Shown here in pieces: positions 24,541-35,189 of a DNA stretch of 64,000 nt; position 1 is the first letter of the stretch, and each line of letters opens with the position of its first letter. This stretch comes from Ilex aquifolium (Eukaryota > Streptophyta > Magnoliopsida > Aquifoliales > Aquifoliaceae). The position numbers and the translations under genes are program-made. The notes under the pieces were generated by a model that was given only the letters and a program-made list of their open reading frames with translations, made no database searches and was not told the DNA's origin. Location of the stretch: positions 31,056,390 through 31,120,389 of the forward strand of contig OX637406.1 in assembly GCA_951799425.1 (NCBI GenBank). Reading direction: 5' to 3'.

Positions 24541-26572
24541 TGTGACACCCCAAAATCCGGGGGTCCGTTGATTACCCATCAACCTGCGGAATACCTATAG
24601 ATACCTAATATCTCGATATCACAATGTTATGCCCCATTTACCGGGGTCCATAACTTACGAAATTTGGGCAGAGTCTCCTTTGTATGGGGAGCTCTACCCA
24701 ATACCCAACCTGTGCAATACACAATTACCAGACCCATCCGAGGTCAAATATAAAGCAATGGCCGCACCGGGTCCATGTATAAGTAAACATTGGCCACACT
24801 GGGTCCAATTAACCATACTTATATAACATACAAGGTTAGATTAACAATTATTCACATATGTTCTATTACAATTAATTTGCTTAATTTACATGCCAAAGAC
24901 ATAATATTTCAAATGTTTTTACATGAAATAAGGCTAAGACCACATGTCGGCCTTTCTTCAACCATGAGGGCCCAAACTTGAGCCGTGCGTCGGTGAACCT
25001 CCCGCACCTGAAATTGTTCCCGTATAGGGTGAGCCAACGCCCAGTAGAGAAATTCCTACAGAGGCTACTCCTCAACCTATATGCACATGAAATGTTCACA
25101 TGCAACATCCATAATTTCCATAACCATTCCAATCAAGAATGCAATTCAATGATGGAATGCCATTAAGCCATGTCGTGAATGAGATGAAATCCACTCATGT
25201 ACATCCAACCCGAGTCCACCCCGACTCTCTTTACATGCCAATGCCATGTATGTTAAACCGGGCTACCTAAGCCCCATGAATGAGATGAGACTCATGTACT
25301 CGACCCGCTTCCCGGCTCCCACACACACAATGCGAATGCCAATGTGTACCACATGCTATGAGTGAGATGAGACTCAATCATGTAACACAACCCGAGTCCT
25401 TCCCGACTCCCACAACACAATGCAATGTGTAATGAACCCGTCTTCGACGGAAAATATGATACTCATTGGATGAGTATATTTTATATCAAAATCTTGTGTT
25501 TCCTTTGGGCAACGGATTTTGGAATTTCACCCTGGCTCCGTAAGCATTACACTTTTGCGGAATTTCACCCCGGGAAGTGTATGAACCAAGTGGTTTAGGG
25601 CTTTTCACCCAAGGAAGTCGCCATGCCCCTTCTTGCTATACCCAACACAAGTTTTCCTTATGCAATGCAATCATGTGACTCCATGTGACCATCGGTCCAC
25701 ATTTCCAAGCCCACATATCAACTACCAAACAAGGTGTTGATTAACCATGCACCACCTACACATGCCTCCACTAATGACTAATGTCCATGAATGGAGTTAC
25801 CAATGTCATGCTCTATATGCAATAATGCCAATGAGCAATTTCCATGACCATATGCATTTAATACCACATAGATTGTGGTACAAACACCCATGCACAACAT
25901 CCTTATGACACAATGTCCATGTATGTGATGTTCCCGTACATATGCAATGTAATGACCCATTGCTTCTCTCATGCAAGGTTCATATGTAATGAATGACATA
26001 TGAACTGTCTCTACCACATTCCAACATATGTCATTAACAACAACCATGCACACACACACACCACTCATGATGTGAATTCCCCGTGCATATGCAATGCGAT
26101 GTATCATTGCAATAACATTATGTCACATATGTAATGCATGCCATATGGACTAAATTAAACACATATTCCAACATATGTCATGGGAATTTATATCATAAGC
26201 ATAGAATTACCAAATCAATCATAAATTACAAGCATGTTATATCACATTCTATGCATATAACACCCATCATAAGCACATGATTTCGACACATCATAATATC
26301 AAGTATGTTATTTCATCAAACAACAACTTCAATCACTCAAGGCATTTCATTAAACACCTTCAAGGCACCAATCATGTAATCACATAATTCACTCATATTC
26401 ATCGTATAACTCAAGAAATCATATTAAGTGATTTCTACCATTGACCATCCGTCAACTCATGGAAAGATCCATGAATGTCACACAAACCGACATCACGTCA
26501 ATAATATCCCTTTATCCGGGATTTTAACTCACACGTGTAATCTGTGACCCTTTAATCATGTCTAACACACCT

Positions 26573-26573
<1 letters not shown>

Positions 26574-26610
<37 letters not shown>
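26574..26610. repeat. (AT)n microsatellite
   Basis: About 18 AT units in a row inside the 4.0-kb solo LTR. Confidence 0.95.
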
Positions 26611-26612
<2 letters not shown>

Positions 26613-26628
26613 TTTGAAACCAAAGAAC

Positions 26629-27056
26629 ACATAGTGATGAGTGCAAAAGATTGCACAAATCATGTATTTTAGAACCTTGCAATTATGTTGAATGTGTTCG
26701 ACATCTCACGAGGAGTATCCCATTTACCGGGTTTATAACTCATTCCGTATTCACCCCAAATATTTCAACTATGTTGGTGAAGATATGAACATGTTACACG
26801 AAGATTTGGAGGTTTAGAAGTGAAGATATCAAGGTGGTATTGGTGTTTGGTAACAAAGGCACCAACACTAGCACCCCCTGGTGGAAATACCTCTGTTTTT
26901 CTCCATTTTGACCATGATCCACTCAGAATATGGGAAAGTTCAAAACACAAAAGTTGTAGATCTAGATGTCTTATGTATTGTGTCAAAATTTCAGCTCAAC
27001 CCAACAGTTGAATCAAAAGTTATGATAATTCTACGACAACTGGTCCGGAGCAGAAA
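26629..27056 (+). repeat. Patch related to the 37738-39579 LTR family
   Basis: It begins TGATGAGTGC like the solo LTR at 37738. It then shares the blocks ATCATGTATTTTAG, CATTTTGACCATGATC, TTCAAAACA and AAAAGTTGTAGAT, up to GAGCAGAAAAG. A block of the host LTR type (about 26,700-26,760) sits within it, so it is chimeric. No target duplication was found. Confidence 0.5.
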
Positions 27057-28574
27057 AGTGTGCCGACTTTTCTTCACCCAATTTCTACATCCATTGCAAA
27101 TCCTTTCTTACAAGATTTATTTAGCACATTTAGGCACCCTTTTCCCACACTTAACATACACTAATGGTGCATTAAACAAGAGAATTTATCTCAAGTCATG
27201 ACACCCATTCTACACCCACTTACTCAAGGCATAAAATAACAATTGTTATTTAATCCCAATTCACAACTCACATGTTATATATAGCTCATGCTAATAACAA
27301 ATCAATTTTCAAGGGATTTCACAAGTGATTCCGACATATCACATACAACTAAAAATTGACCTAAGTCATTTCTACACCCTTTCTCTTTTTCATTTCATCA
27401 ACCCAAGCTAGGGATTGATTATAAACAATTCCTCATAGGCAATGAACAAGATATATCCATAGCAACAATTCGTGTTTTTATCACATCAACTTGCTCACAC
27501 GTCACAAGGCACATTAGAATATATCTCATGCCCTCAAAACATCAAGTTCCAAGAATATCACATAAGTAATTTCTTATGTCAATCTTTGCTAAGAATTGGT
27601 CTAGCCTCAAATTCCATACCCATTTCAACTCTTCTCATGCATAGGTGAGTGATACATACCTATTTCACATGCAAAGGTGAGTGATACATATATATACTCT
27701 TTAATAACCTACACATTTCACATACACTATAGGTAGGAAATGAACCAAGGTAGGAAAATCCCTACCTCTTGTAGCGTGAGAATCCCGTAGGAAGCTCCCA
27801 AGACCCGAAAACCCAACTCGAAGCTTGATTTCCCAACTCCCGGAATTTCACCTTCGGTGAAATTCGTTGTTTTTTTGTACCCACGCGTAGCCTTCGTCGA
27901 CGTGATCACTTCTCCCTTCTAGCTCGACGGAATCCGAGCAACAAAATACAACTCGAATCTTGATCTTCGTATACCCTCATCCGTTCACCTTCGGTAAAAC
28001 TTGTGGTTTTTGGTACCCACGCGTAGCCCTCGTCGCGTAGATGAACTTTGCCTTTTGAATCGACGAATTCCGACGGACGGAACTCCCGGAATCGGAGCGG
28101 GAAGCTTGGAGATCAAATTTTTTTTCCTCTCTCCCTTCAACGTCTGAACACAGCCAGCTAAAAGGGGTGGAATATCTGATTTTTCAGATATTTAGCCCCT
28201 ATTTATACTTTTAATTGCGCGGTCCACATTGCACCGCATATTTTCGACTTTCGGGTCCGTTTTTCGTCCCGAAACAATTCATTATACCTCGGATTAAGTT
28301 CAAATTAATTTTAATGAAATTTTATAAAATCTATTATTGGGGACCTTTAAAATTACATTCGCCACGCAGTCGCCTCGAACGACGTGCAAAAATCCGACTA
28401 TCTCGGAATTCCACGAAATTTCTAGTGATTACTAGATTTCGCGTTGCGAATCCAATGACGCACTCTGTTTCCTCATCCGAGGTCTAGAACATGATTATTT
28501 CAAATACGCATAAGGGTGGAGAATTACCATTTTGCCATTTTTCAGAAAAAGTTCAATTTTTCCCGGATTTTACA

Positions 28575-29565
28575 TAGTTGGACATTCCCCAGCAGGATGT
28601 CCTGACAACGCACAAATTTCACACACTTGATCAGTAGAGGTTACAACAGATACTTGTTTAAGTTTTTTCAGTTCTAAGGCTTCTAATTTTCGAGATAAAT
28701 TAGCCATTTTAGCTCTTAAATCATCATCGTCTTTTAAAACATATTTCCCTCTTTCAGATATAGATGGCCTATTTTCCACAATGTTTGAAGAAGTTGAGTC
28801 CCACATCTGGGAACTCTCTGAAATAGTATCAAAAAATTAAAATGCTTCTTCAGGATTTTTACTCATAAATTCTCCTTGAGCCATCATTTCAACAAATTGT
28901 CTCATTGCAGATGGAAGAGCATCATAAAAGAAACCAACTAAAGTCCAGTTTTCAAATGCATGATGTGGACAAGCTTGGAGAAGATCTTTAAATCTTTCCC
29001 AACATTGATAAAAAGTTTCTTTTTCCTTTACAACAAAATTCATTATTTTACGTCTTACTGCATTAGTACGATGCACAGGAAAAAACTTTTTAAAGAACTC
29101 AGTTTGTAAAGCTTGCCAATTTGTGATAGAATTTGCTCTTAAAGAGTTAAGCCATAGTTTAGCTTTATCTTTTAACGAAAAAGGAAAAAGTTTTAATTTA
29201 ATCATTTCAGAACTATCTTGCAAAGTTCCACAGACTTCTTCAAATTCTTTCATATGAACATAAGGATTTTTATCTTCCAAACCATGGAATTGTGGTAGTA
29301 GTTGTATTGTTCCTGGCTTGATATTAATATTTGGAGCGTCTGTTGGAAAAGCAAAACATGACGGAACATTAGTTCTAGTAGGATGTAAATATTCTCTTAA
29401 TGGTCTAGTATTTTGAACTATTTCCTGTTCTCTAGCCTCTTCCTCCCTAGGTACATTTTGAGCCATACTTAAGTTAACTGATTCTTGTGTAGATGCAGAT
29501 GAAGAAGATGAGGAAGATGAAGGAGTTGACTGATTTACAGAACCTACTGATGAATGAACAGACAT
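28575..29565 (-). mobile_element. Element A: gag N-terminal region
   Basis: Starts with a Ser-rich leader (MSVHSSVGSVNQ) and an Athila-type gag motif series: TNVPSCFAFP, IQLLPQFHGL, YVHMKEFEEVCG, KLWLNSLRA and ACPHHAFENWTLVGFFYDAL. A CCHC-like knuckle follows (CEICALSGHPAGEC). It would form the particle shell. The gag is split by the nested 4.0-kb LTR and also shows about one break of its own. Confidence 0.8.
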
Positions 29566-29710
29566 AGACTAAAAATAACAAACTATAAACATATATAACA
29601 AACAAACAAATAAATTTTTTTTTTTTTTTTATAAATATTATTTTAATTATAATTTTATATTTTATATTTTATTTTATTTTATTTTATTTTATTTTTCAAT
29701 TACCTTAACT

Positions 29711-29727
29711 CCCCGGCAACGGCGCCA
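29711..29727 (-). promoter_or_regulatory. Primer-binding site of element A (tRNA-Asp type)
   Basis: On the minus strand it reads TGGCGCCGTTGCCGGGG, the complement of the plant tRNA-Asp 3' end, a few bases inside the 5' LTR. This fixes the element's orientation. Confidence 0.9.
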
Positions 29728-29733
29728 AAAACT

Positions 29734-31780
29734 TGATTCGCACTTTTTAGTGTGTCTGAATTATATTATTATTTTACACCCAAGTATAAGTGGTCAAATT
29801 GTAGTTTTCTCGGTTTTAAGTCCAAGTATCGATCCCACAGAGAGTTGTTTAGTAATTTAAAACTTAAAATAAAATAAAAATATTAAATGTGTTGTTTGAA
29901 GCAGAATATCGTTTGATAGCTTGTGATGTGAGCTTAGCGTGATAACGATGAATTAAATAAAGTGCGTAAATAAAGCAGAGTAATGACAGGAATATAAAAT
30001 ATACCCTTCAGTTTAGGGATCCATATGCTTTGTATTGTTTAAGTTACTGGAAATGCTACCTCACAACAATTAACTCCCATGTTACTGGTAAGTTAATCGG
30101 CAGGTCTGATGTATATAAATCATAACACAGCAGCTTCTTAGGCTAGTTGGTGGTATAAATAATAACTCAGCAACTTCTTAGGAAAGCTGGTTATATCCAC
30201 TTCAATTGATTAACCCAAGCAAACCAGAAGGACAAGCCATTCCAGTGGAATACTTGAGTTATTTCCTTGATGTTATGATTGTTACTTGTTTATATAATAA
30301 ACCATAACGCAGCCGCGTCTTAAGCGAACTGGTGGTAGTATAGCATAACCCAGCAACTTCTTAGGAAAGCTGGTTACATAACCGCCAGTTAAACAGCCTC
30401 AGTATTCCAGTGGAAGCAGAGTCATACCAATAGGAACACCGTGGTTGTTAGACTGTCAGTCTATTAATATAGTCTATATATAAATATATATATAACATAT
30501 ATAATATAACCCAGCAACTTCTTAGGAAAGCTGGTTACATAACCGCCAGTTAAACAGCCTCAGTATTCCAGTGGAAGCAGAGCCATACCAATAGGAACAC
30601 CGTGGTTGTTAGACTGTCAGTCTATTAATATAGTCTATATATAAATATATATATAACATATATAATATAACCCAGCAACTTCTTAGGAAAGTTGGTTACA
30701 TAACCGCCAGTTAAACAGCCTCAGTATTCCAGTGGAAGCAGAGCCATACCAATAGGAACACCGTGGTTGTTAGACTGTCAGTCTATTAATATAATATATA
30801 TATAAATATATATATAACATATAAACATGTAAATACAACATCAACATTTCCAGCACTTAAGCAATATTATACATATGTTTACCCTAGTTTGAAGGGTATA
30901 ACCGACTACTCACACTCCATTACTATAGAAAAGCAAGAAGTGCGGGTAGTATTCATTACAACAGAAATTAAAATATAACTTCTTTCACAAAGAACATTTG
31001 AAACACAACCACCTTTATTATCATTCAAGACAAAAAAGTGGCGGTAGTTCAACTGCCCGAATAGAAAGATTACAACAGAAATGTAGAAATACGGAAAGGG
31101 TGTCACACACCGGCTATTCCTTTCTCTTTTCTCTCTATCTTTCTCTAAGGTATTCTTCCTTTGGAGCTTGGAGGCCGGCTGGTTTTGAGTGGTTAAGGGG
31201 CTGATTTTGTATGTTGGAAGTAACAAAGGAAGACTTGGTGTTGAAAGGCTAGGCAAGGTGTGAAGGCTTTTGTGTCTTGTGTTGGTGTCCTTTGGAAATG
31301 AAGAATTCAGCCCCTATTTATAGGGGAGGAGGTGCACGGCAAGGGGGGGGGGGGGGACCTTTAGGAAGGTCATCAACCCTTTAGGAAGGTGATGTCTTGC
31401 AGTAGGGTTAGGTGTCGCCGTCCGGAGCTGCCACTTCGCAACCTTCCAGAAGGTTTTGCTTTGCAGTGATGCTAGGTGTCACCGTCTTGGGCTGCCACTT
31501 GTCTTGCTTCCATTGGTACACATGTCTCTTCCTTATTGGTCCAAGTGTCATGATCCCATTGGTCCAAGTTTCTTTATTGCACTTTAGTCCTTCGTTATTT
31601 CCAATTTTGCAAAATTGTCTTGTACTTTCCAGTATTTCTGCATTTGACCCTGCAATCTTTAACATAAGTTATTAAAAACTGTAATTCACACCCAAAACAT
31701 AATTCATAATATTTAGTTGTTTCATTTTTACAAAAGTGAGTACTTATCATTTTAATTTACACACAATTTAGGGTTAATCA
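29734..31780 (-). repeat. 5' LTR of element A
   Basis: Nearly identical to 17070-19112 (about ten substitutions and a longer G run). It has the same TATA box (near 31,315) and the same 161-bp triplication (30345-30827). It is followed at 31781 by the ACGCC target duplication. Confidence 0.93.
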
Positions 31781-32167
31781 ACGCCCCCACCGTATGCAGT
31801 TGCGTTCACACCGACACCAGCACCTATATTTATAGTGACACCTTGTCATACACATGTGGATGTTCCCATTTCATCGCACACATTCCCTCATGCCCCTCCT
31901 AGATAGCCTCCCGTACTAGATCCATTGTTAGACGAGGAGGGAGTGACACAGGATGATGCAGTTGTAGGTGTACGTCATGTGCGAGCCGGACCGCGGGTTA
32001 GAGGTGGACGACAGGGTCAGGAACAGGAGCGAGGTCGTGCACAGCATGCACATCATCACGATGATATCGGTGTGTCACAGGTGACATAGGCTGCACCACA
32101 GGATGCTGAGCAGGAGGTTCGCAGACAACCAAAGCGATGTAGGCGACCACCTGCATGTGGGACATGA
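31781..32167 (+). pseudogene. PMD gene of the MULE, 3' part
   Basis: This continues the Pro/Thr-rich tail cut at 17069: a Pro/Ala/Thr stretch, an Arg/Gly-rich stretch (RGGRQGQEQERGRA) and a C-terminus RRPPACGT before the stop at 32165-32167. Basic RRPP...CGT endings are common in MULE-borne PMD proteins. At least two in-frame stops precede the end, so it is decayed. Confidence 0.7.
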
Positions 32168-32611
32168 TTTTGATGTATTTGTTGGCTTTTTTTCTGAATT
32201 GTACAAATTTTTTCTTTTGTAAATACATTGTCACATACACGTACATGTTTTTTTATTGCATTCTTCAATCGAGTTGGCACATACATAATCAATATTGTAC
32301 ATAACACATTTAACTCACTTCAACATTACACGTACATTACATTTCACATGTAAATCTCAACACAACAATAGCATGATCTAGAGACAACAAAACTAACATA
32401 CAGCTTTTTCAAACAACAGTAACATAACATTTATACACACAAACACTAACATAACACTTATTCTCACAACCCTAGCATAACACTTGTCCACACAGCACAA
32501 CACTAACTTAATACTTGTCCACACAATACTGACCTAATAGTTCAACACACAACACTAACATCACAATTCTTCACACAACACGGAGATGTGGGCTTATCCA
32601 CACAACATGTT
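32168..32611. other. MULE intergenic region with degenerate ACAACACTAACAT repeats
   Basis: Between the PMD 3' end and the minus-strand small gene. About 32,395-32,585 is a run of CACAACACTAACATAACACTT-like units repeating every 30-40 bases with variation. No coding signal. It may hold the convergent 3' ends of both genes. Confidence 0.5.
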
Positions 32612-33130
32612 TCATGGGTCAACATCTTCGTCGGACATCTCGACACTAGAAATACATCCAACTTCTCCACTTAGGAGGAAACTTATACGTGCTTCTTCCA
32701 TTAACCCTTCTTCAGCACGTTCTCGTGCGATGCGACGAAGGTTGTAACGATTTAGACGGATTGTCATGCGATTGTTCTCAGCTCGAAAATGATACAATGC
32801 TCACTCCAATTGTTGTGGTGTCTCAATTGGCATATGGATGGCAATTTGTTGAGGCCTTCATAAATTGCAAGTTTGCATATCTCCAATAAGATTTTCTCGC
32901 TCCGTCAAATGATATTGTAATTCGACCCTCATGGTTCTTATGGCCCTGCTTGAAAAATGTAAACAAGGATTCATTGGATAGAAGAACTCATCCTCTAAGG
33001 CCCAATGATAACCCATATTTTCATATAAAGTTCTCACACTATAATTCATGTTGCAAAATGAGTTTTCTTCACTTAGTTGCTTACAGACGATGAATATATA
33101 GTACTTAAAAATTAAGGTTTCGATGGACAT
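32612..33130 (-). pseudogene. MULE small gene alpha (172 codons, two in-frame stops)
   Basis: Starts at ATG 33130 (MSIETLIFKYY) and stays in one frame to the stop at 32612, passing two in-frame stops (about codons 91 and 110). If these are real it is a pseudogene; a short intron removing both is possible but I see no convincing splice sites. Visible motifs are EFFYP (residues 48-52), RAENNRM (116-122) and an acidic end (VEMSDEDVDP). The first and second motifs recur in the divergent neighbour beta, with similar spacing. It shares a 594-bp divergent promoter region with beta. I do not recognise the family. Confidence 0.5.
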
Positions 33131-33724
33131 ATCAAATCACCAAGAAATGATTGTCTTGACTTTGACAATACACTAATTGTTTTCCTATTACACATAAATT
33201 GACAGCCCACTTACTCAATGAATTTGTTGATGAAATGACAAAAACCTATACATACACTTCAAGACATGTGTTGTATTGAATACACACATCTCCCAACAAC
33301 TGAGCATATAAATACAAACACTGTGTTGAAGTGACAAGTAACTGTTCTGTCATAATGCTGAAGAAGAAAAAGTGACCACTCATGACTACTTAATGTGATG
33401 TATTGAAGTGACTAAACCCTGAATGGGTTTCAGCAGACCATGTGGTGAAGTGACTAAACACTGAATGGGTTTCAACATACCATGTCCTAAACTGACTTAA
33501 CCTTGAATGGGTTTCTGCATACCATGTATTGAAGTGACAACACACGTTTGATAAGGGCAAAGACTGAATTGACATTACACTAGTTTGATGAATGACTAAA
33601 CCATAAATGGCCTCTGATCACTACACTGTCTTACTATTGACTGATGTGACCTGTCTAACACACTAGGATTGGGACATTACTATTTAAACACCTTATTTGT
33701 GGTTGATATGGCAAACACAACATT
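33131..33724. promoter_or_regulatory. Divergent promoter between small genes, packed with TGAC
   Basis: The plus strand holds 15 TGAC against one GTCA (two TGAC would be expected by chance). Part lies in a ~57-bp tandem repeat (about 33,395-33,560) with GAAGTGACTAAAC and TGAATGGGTTTC. TATA-like boxes are TATAAATA at 33307-33314 (usable either way) and TATTTAAA at 33681-33688, 37 bp before the beta start. TGAC is the arm of the palindromes in the terminal repeats. Confidence 0.6.
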
Positions 33725-34135
33725 ATGTCTACATCAAATTTCTCTACGAGATTTAACAATTGTAGATGTGAACGGGTTTGGTTGTTACAAGAGCGAAACG
33801 ATGATTACAAGAATGAGAGATTTTTCGATCCAAAAGAGTATTATGTAGGAGTACGACGAGAGTGGGATTTTCGTGCTAAAGAATCAGACGAACTATTCAC
33901 ACAACTAAGAGAACTTGACATACCATTGCCTCGTAGACGATCACTAACAATGCAACGCCGAAATAGAGAGGACTACGAATCAGCAGTAAAACAAATTCGA
34001 AGAGAAAATAATAGAATGCTGGTTTGTAGGTCTCGCTATTATATGCTCCAACAAGCAAAAGACATGATTGGAACTACACATGGACGAGAGTTGACACTAG
34101 TTGAGCAAAATAATATATTGTTTAATGCACAATAA
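33725..34135 (+). CDS. MULE small gene beta, charged protein of 136 aa, unknown family
   Basis: An intact frame runs from ATG (MSTSNFSTRFNN) to stop. The protein is rich in Arg, Glu and Asp, with ERFFDP at residues 31-36 and an Arg-rich middle (PRRRSLTMQRRNRE). A predicted helical segment has QIRRENNRM at 90-98 followed by RSRYYMLQQAKDM. Motifs FFxP and RENNRM are also in gene alpha about 60-70 residues apart, and a REN(D)xM form is in gene gamma, suggesting ancient duplication within the element. No membrane segment or signal peptide. It could be DNA-binding or a partner of the transposase, but nothing shows this directly. TATTTAAA lies 37 bp upstream. Confidence 0.6.
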   Translation: MSTSNFSTRFNNCRCERVWLLQERNDDYKNERFFDPKEYYVGVRREWDFRAKESDELFTQLRELDIPLPRRRSLTMQRRNREDYESAVKQIRRENNRMLVCRSRYYMLQQAKDMIGTTHGRELTLVEQNNILFNAQ

Positions 34136-34502
34136 CTGTCAAATGATTATATGTCTGATGAAGCTTAACAAAGTCCGCAATTGTTCGTGATGCTAATACC
34201 AAGCCTGTCTACCCAGTGTTGTATCAAGTCATGTCAGTTCTTTGTATTTGAATTGTTATGTAATTACTTTTTCATTGTGAACTCATTTCATTGCTTTAAC
34301 AGTGTAGTCAGTCTACTGTGAAGTCATGTCAGTCATTTTTGTCATTCACGAGTTATGTCATCAGTGGGAAGTCATAGCATTACTTTATCTGTGTCAAGTC
34401 ATGTTAGTCGTACCCAATAATTGTCCTGTCAAATTTATATATAATTGCATTCCGTGTCTATAAAAATCATACTTATTAATTGTGTACATCATAACCCAAA
34501 AA
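34136..34502. promoter_or_regulatory. Intergenic region between small genes, packed with GTCA
   Basis: The plus strand holds 13 GTCA and no TGAC in 367 bp, many as AAGTCATGTCAGT. TATA candidates for the downstream gene are TATATATAA (34436-34444) and TATAAAAA (34459-34466). The strand bias is the mirror of the 33131-33724 spacer. Confidence 0.6.
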
Positions 34503-35189
34503 ATGTCTAGGCGCACATCTAAGAGGCAATCCTGTCAAACCACCCAAGGTTCTTCATCACGCAATGAACAACAAAGTTCATCTTCACCCAACGAACGTCA
34601 ACGCTCGACTGGCCGAGCAGCATCGTCAAACGTAGTTCGTTCAATTGAATCCTACATAGATTCTACCGGTGTAACTTGGTATGGACAAAAGCGTGAGTTT
34701 CATGATGAGCCCATCGACCCTTATCACTCATTCGGCCAAGTTGGACACGTATTTGTTGGGCTTGCGACCAACTATCTGCCTCCGAGTGTTCGTATCGAAC
34801 CTACGCCAAGATGGCGACAGTTATATGACAAACGTTGTATGCTTGAAGTATACTGTCGTTGGCATGGATTAATGGTACCGAATGCACGTTTGGTTGATAT
34901 ATATGATCCACAAAACTCTATCAACCATAACAAGATCATAGCAAGGCTTGAACGTGAAAATGATCAGATGCAACGTAGACTTGATCGTTTGCATGCAATC
35001 GAGCATGTAAAAATTGAGCATTTCGATCCTGATTATGCTGAGATTCAAATTTTACAGGATTTGTTACTTGTTTCAGATACAGAACTTTCTGATTATTCCG
35101 ATTTAAGTGATGATGCGTCTGACACTTTTATTCCATCGAGTTTATGTGTACTTGGCAACCCTCTATGTTGTTTTCTACATCAACCATAA
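34503..35189 (+). CDS. MULE small gene gamma, 228 aa, unknown family
   Basis: The first ATG in frame is at 34503 (MSRRTSKRQS). The N-terminal 45 residues are Ser/Gln/Arg-rich and disordered. A compact-looking central part (about 50-140) has TWYGQKREFHDEP, GHVFVGLATNYLPP and YCRWHGLMVPNARL. A probable coiled coil with ARLERENDQMQRRLDRL follows (147-163). The region 190-208 is acidic with SD-rich repeats (LSDYSDLSDDASD). The RENDxM block lines up with RENNRM of beta. Basic N-terminus, coiled coil and acidic tail fit a nuclear regulatory protein, but I cannot assign a family. The frame is open although the transposase is decayed, so it may have been under constraint until recently. Confidence 0.6.
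   Translation: MSRRTSKRQSCQTTQGSSSRNEQQSSSSPNERQRSTGRAASSNVVRSIESYIDSTGVTWYGQKREFHDEPIDPYHSFGQVGHVFVGLATNYLPPSVRIEPTPRWRQLYDKRCMLEVYCRWHGLMVPNARLVDIYDPQNSINHNKIIARLERENDQMQRRLDRLHAIEHVKIEHFDPDYAEIQILQDLLLVSDTELSDYSDLSDDASDTFIPSSLCVLGNPLCCFLHQP

Larger units (their letters stand above)
24541..28574. mobile_element. Solo LTR (4.0 kb) nested in gag of element A
   Basis: It begins TGTGACACCCCAAAATCC and ends CCCGGATTTTACA, flanked by the exact 5-bp duplication TAGTT (24536-24540 and 28575-28579). No coding frame or second LTR is inside. Its ends and several internal blocks match the 2.66-kb solo LTR at 9823-12479. Near 28,190 it has a CCCCTATTTATA box. An AT microsatellite lies at 26574-26610, and an apparent patch from another LTR family at about 26629-27056. 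It inserted after element A, so it is the youngest layer here. Confidence 0.87.
17070..31780 (-). mobile_element. Element A: young Athila-like Ty3/Gypsy element lacking RT and integrase
   Basis: Two LTRs of about 2.04 kb flank, in minus-strand order: primer-binding site (29711-29727), gag (about 28.6-29.6 kb, interrupted by a 4.0-kb solo LTR), gag end with protease (about 23.0-24.5 kb), a 368-residue third reading frame (20869-21975), a noncoding stretch, a polypurine tract and the 3' LTR. The 5-bp duplication ACGCC is perfect. I see no reverse transcriptase, RNase H or integrase sequence, so this is a non-autonomous form that would depend on a related full element. The LTRs differ at about ten positions in 2.04 kb plus one G-run length, about 0.5%. 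At an assumed 1.3e-8 substitutions per site per year that is roughly 0.2 million years. Apart from the nested insertion it has only about one or two breaks. Confidence 0.88.

Noticed and set aside
25778-26107. A 109-residue His/Met-rich minus-strand frame in the 4.0-kb solo LTR
   Set aside because: It is generated by repeated CATATG/ATGCAATG words. No start context or homology.
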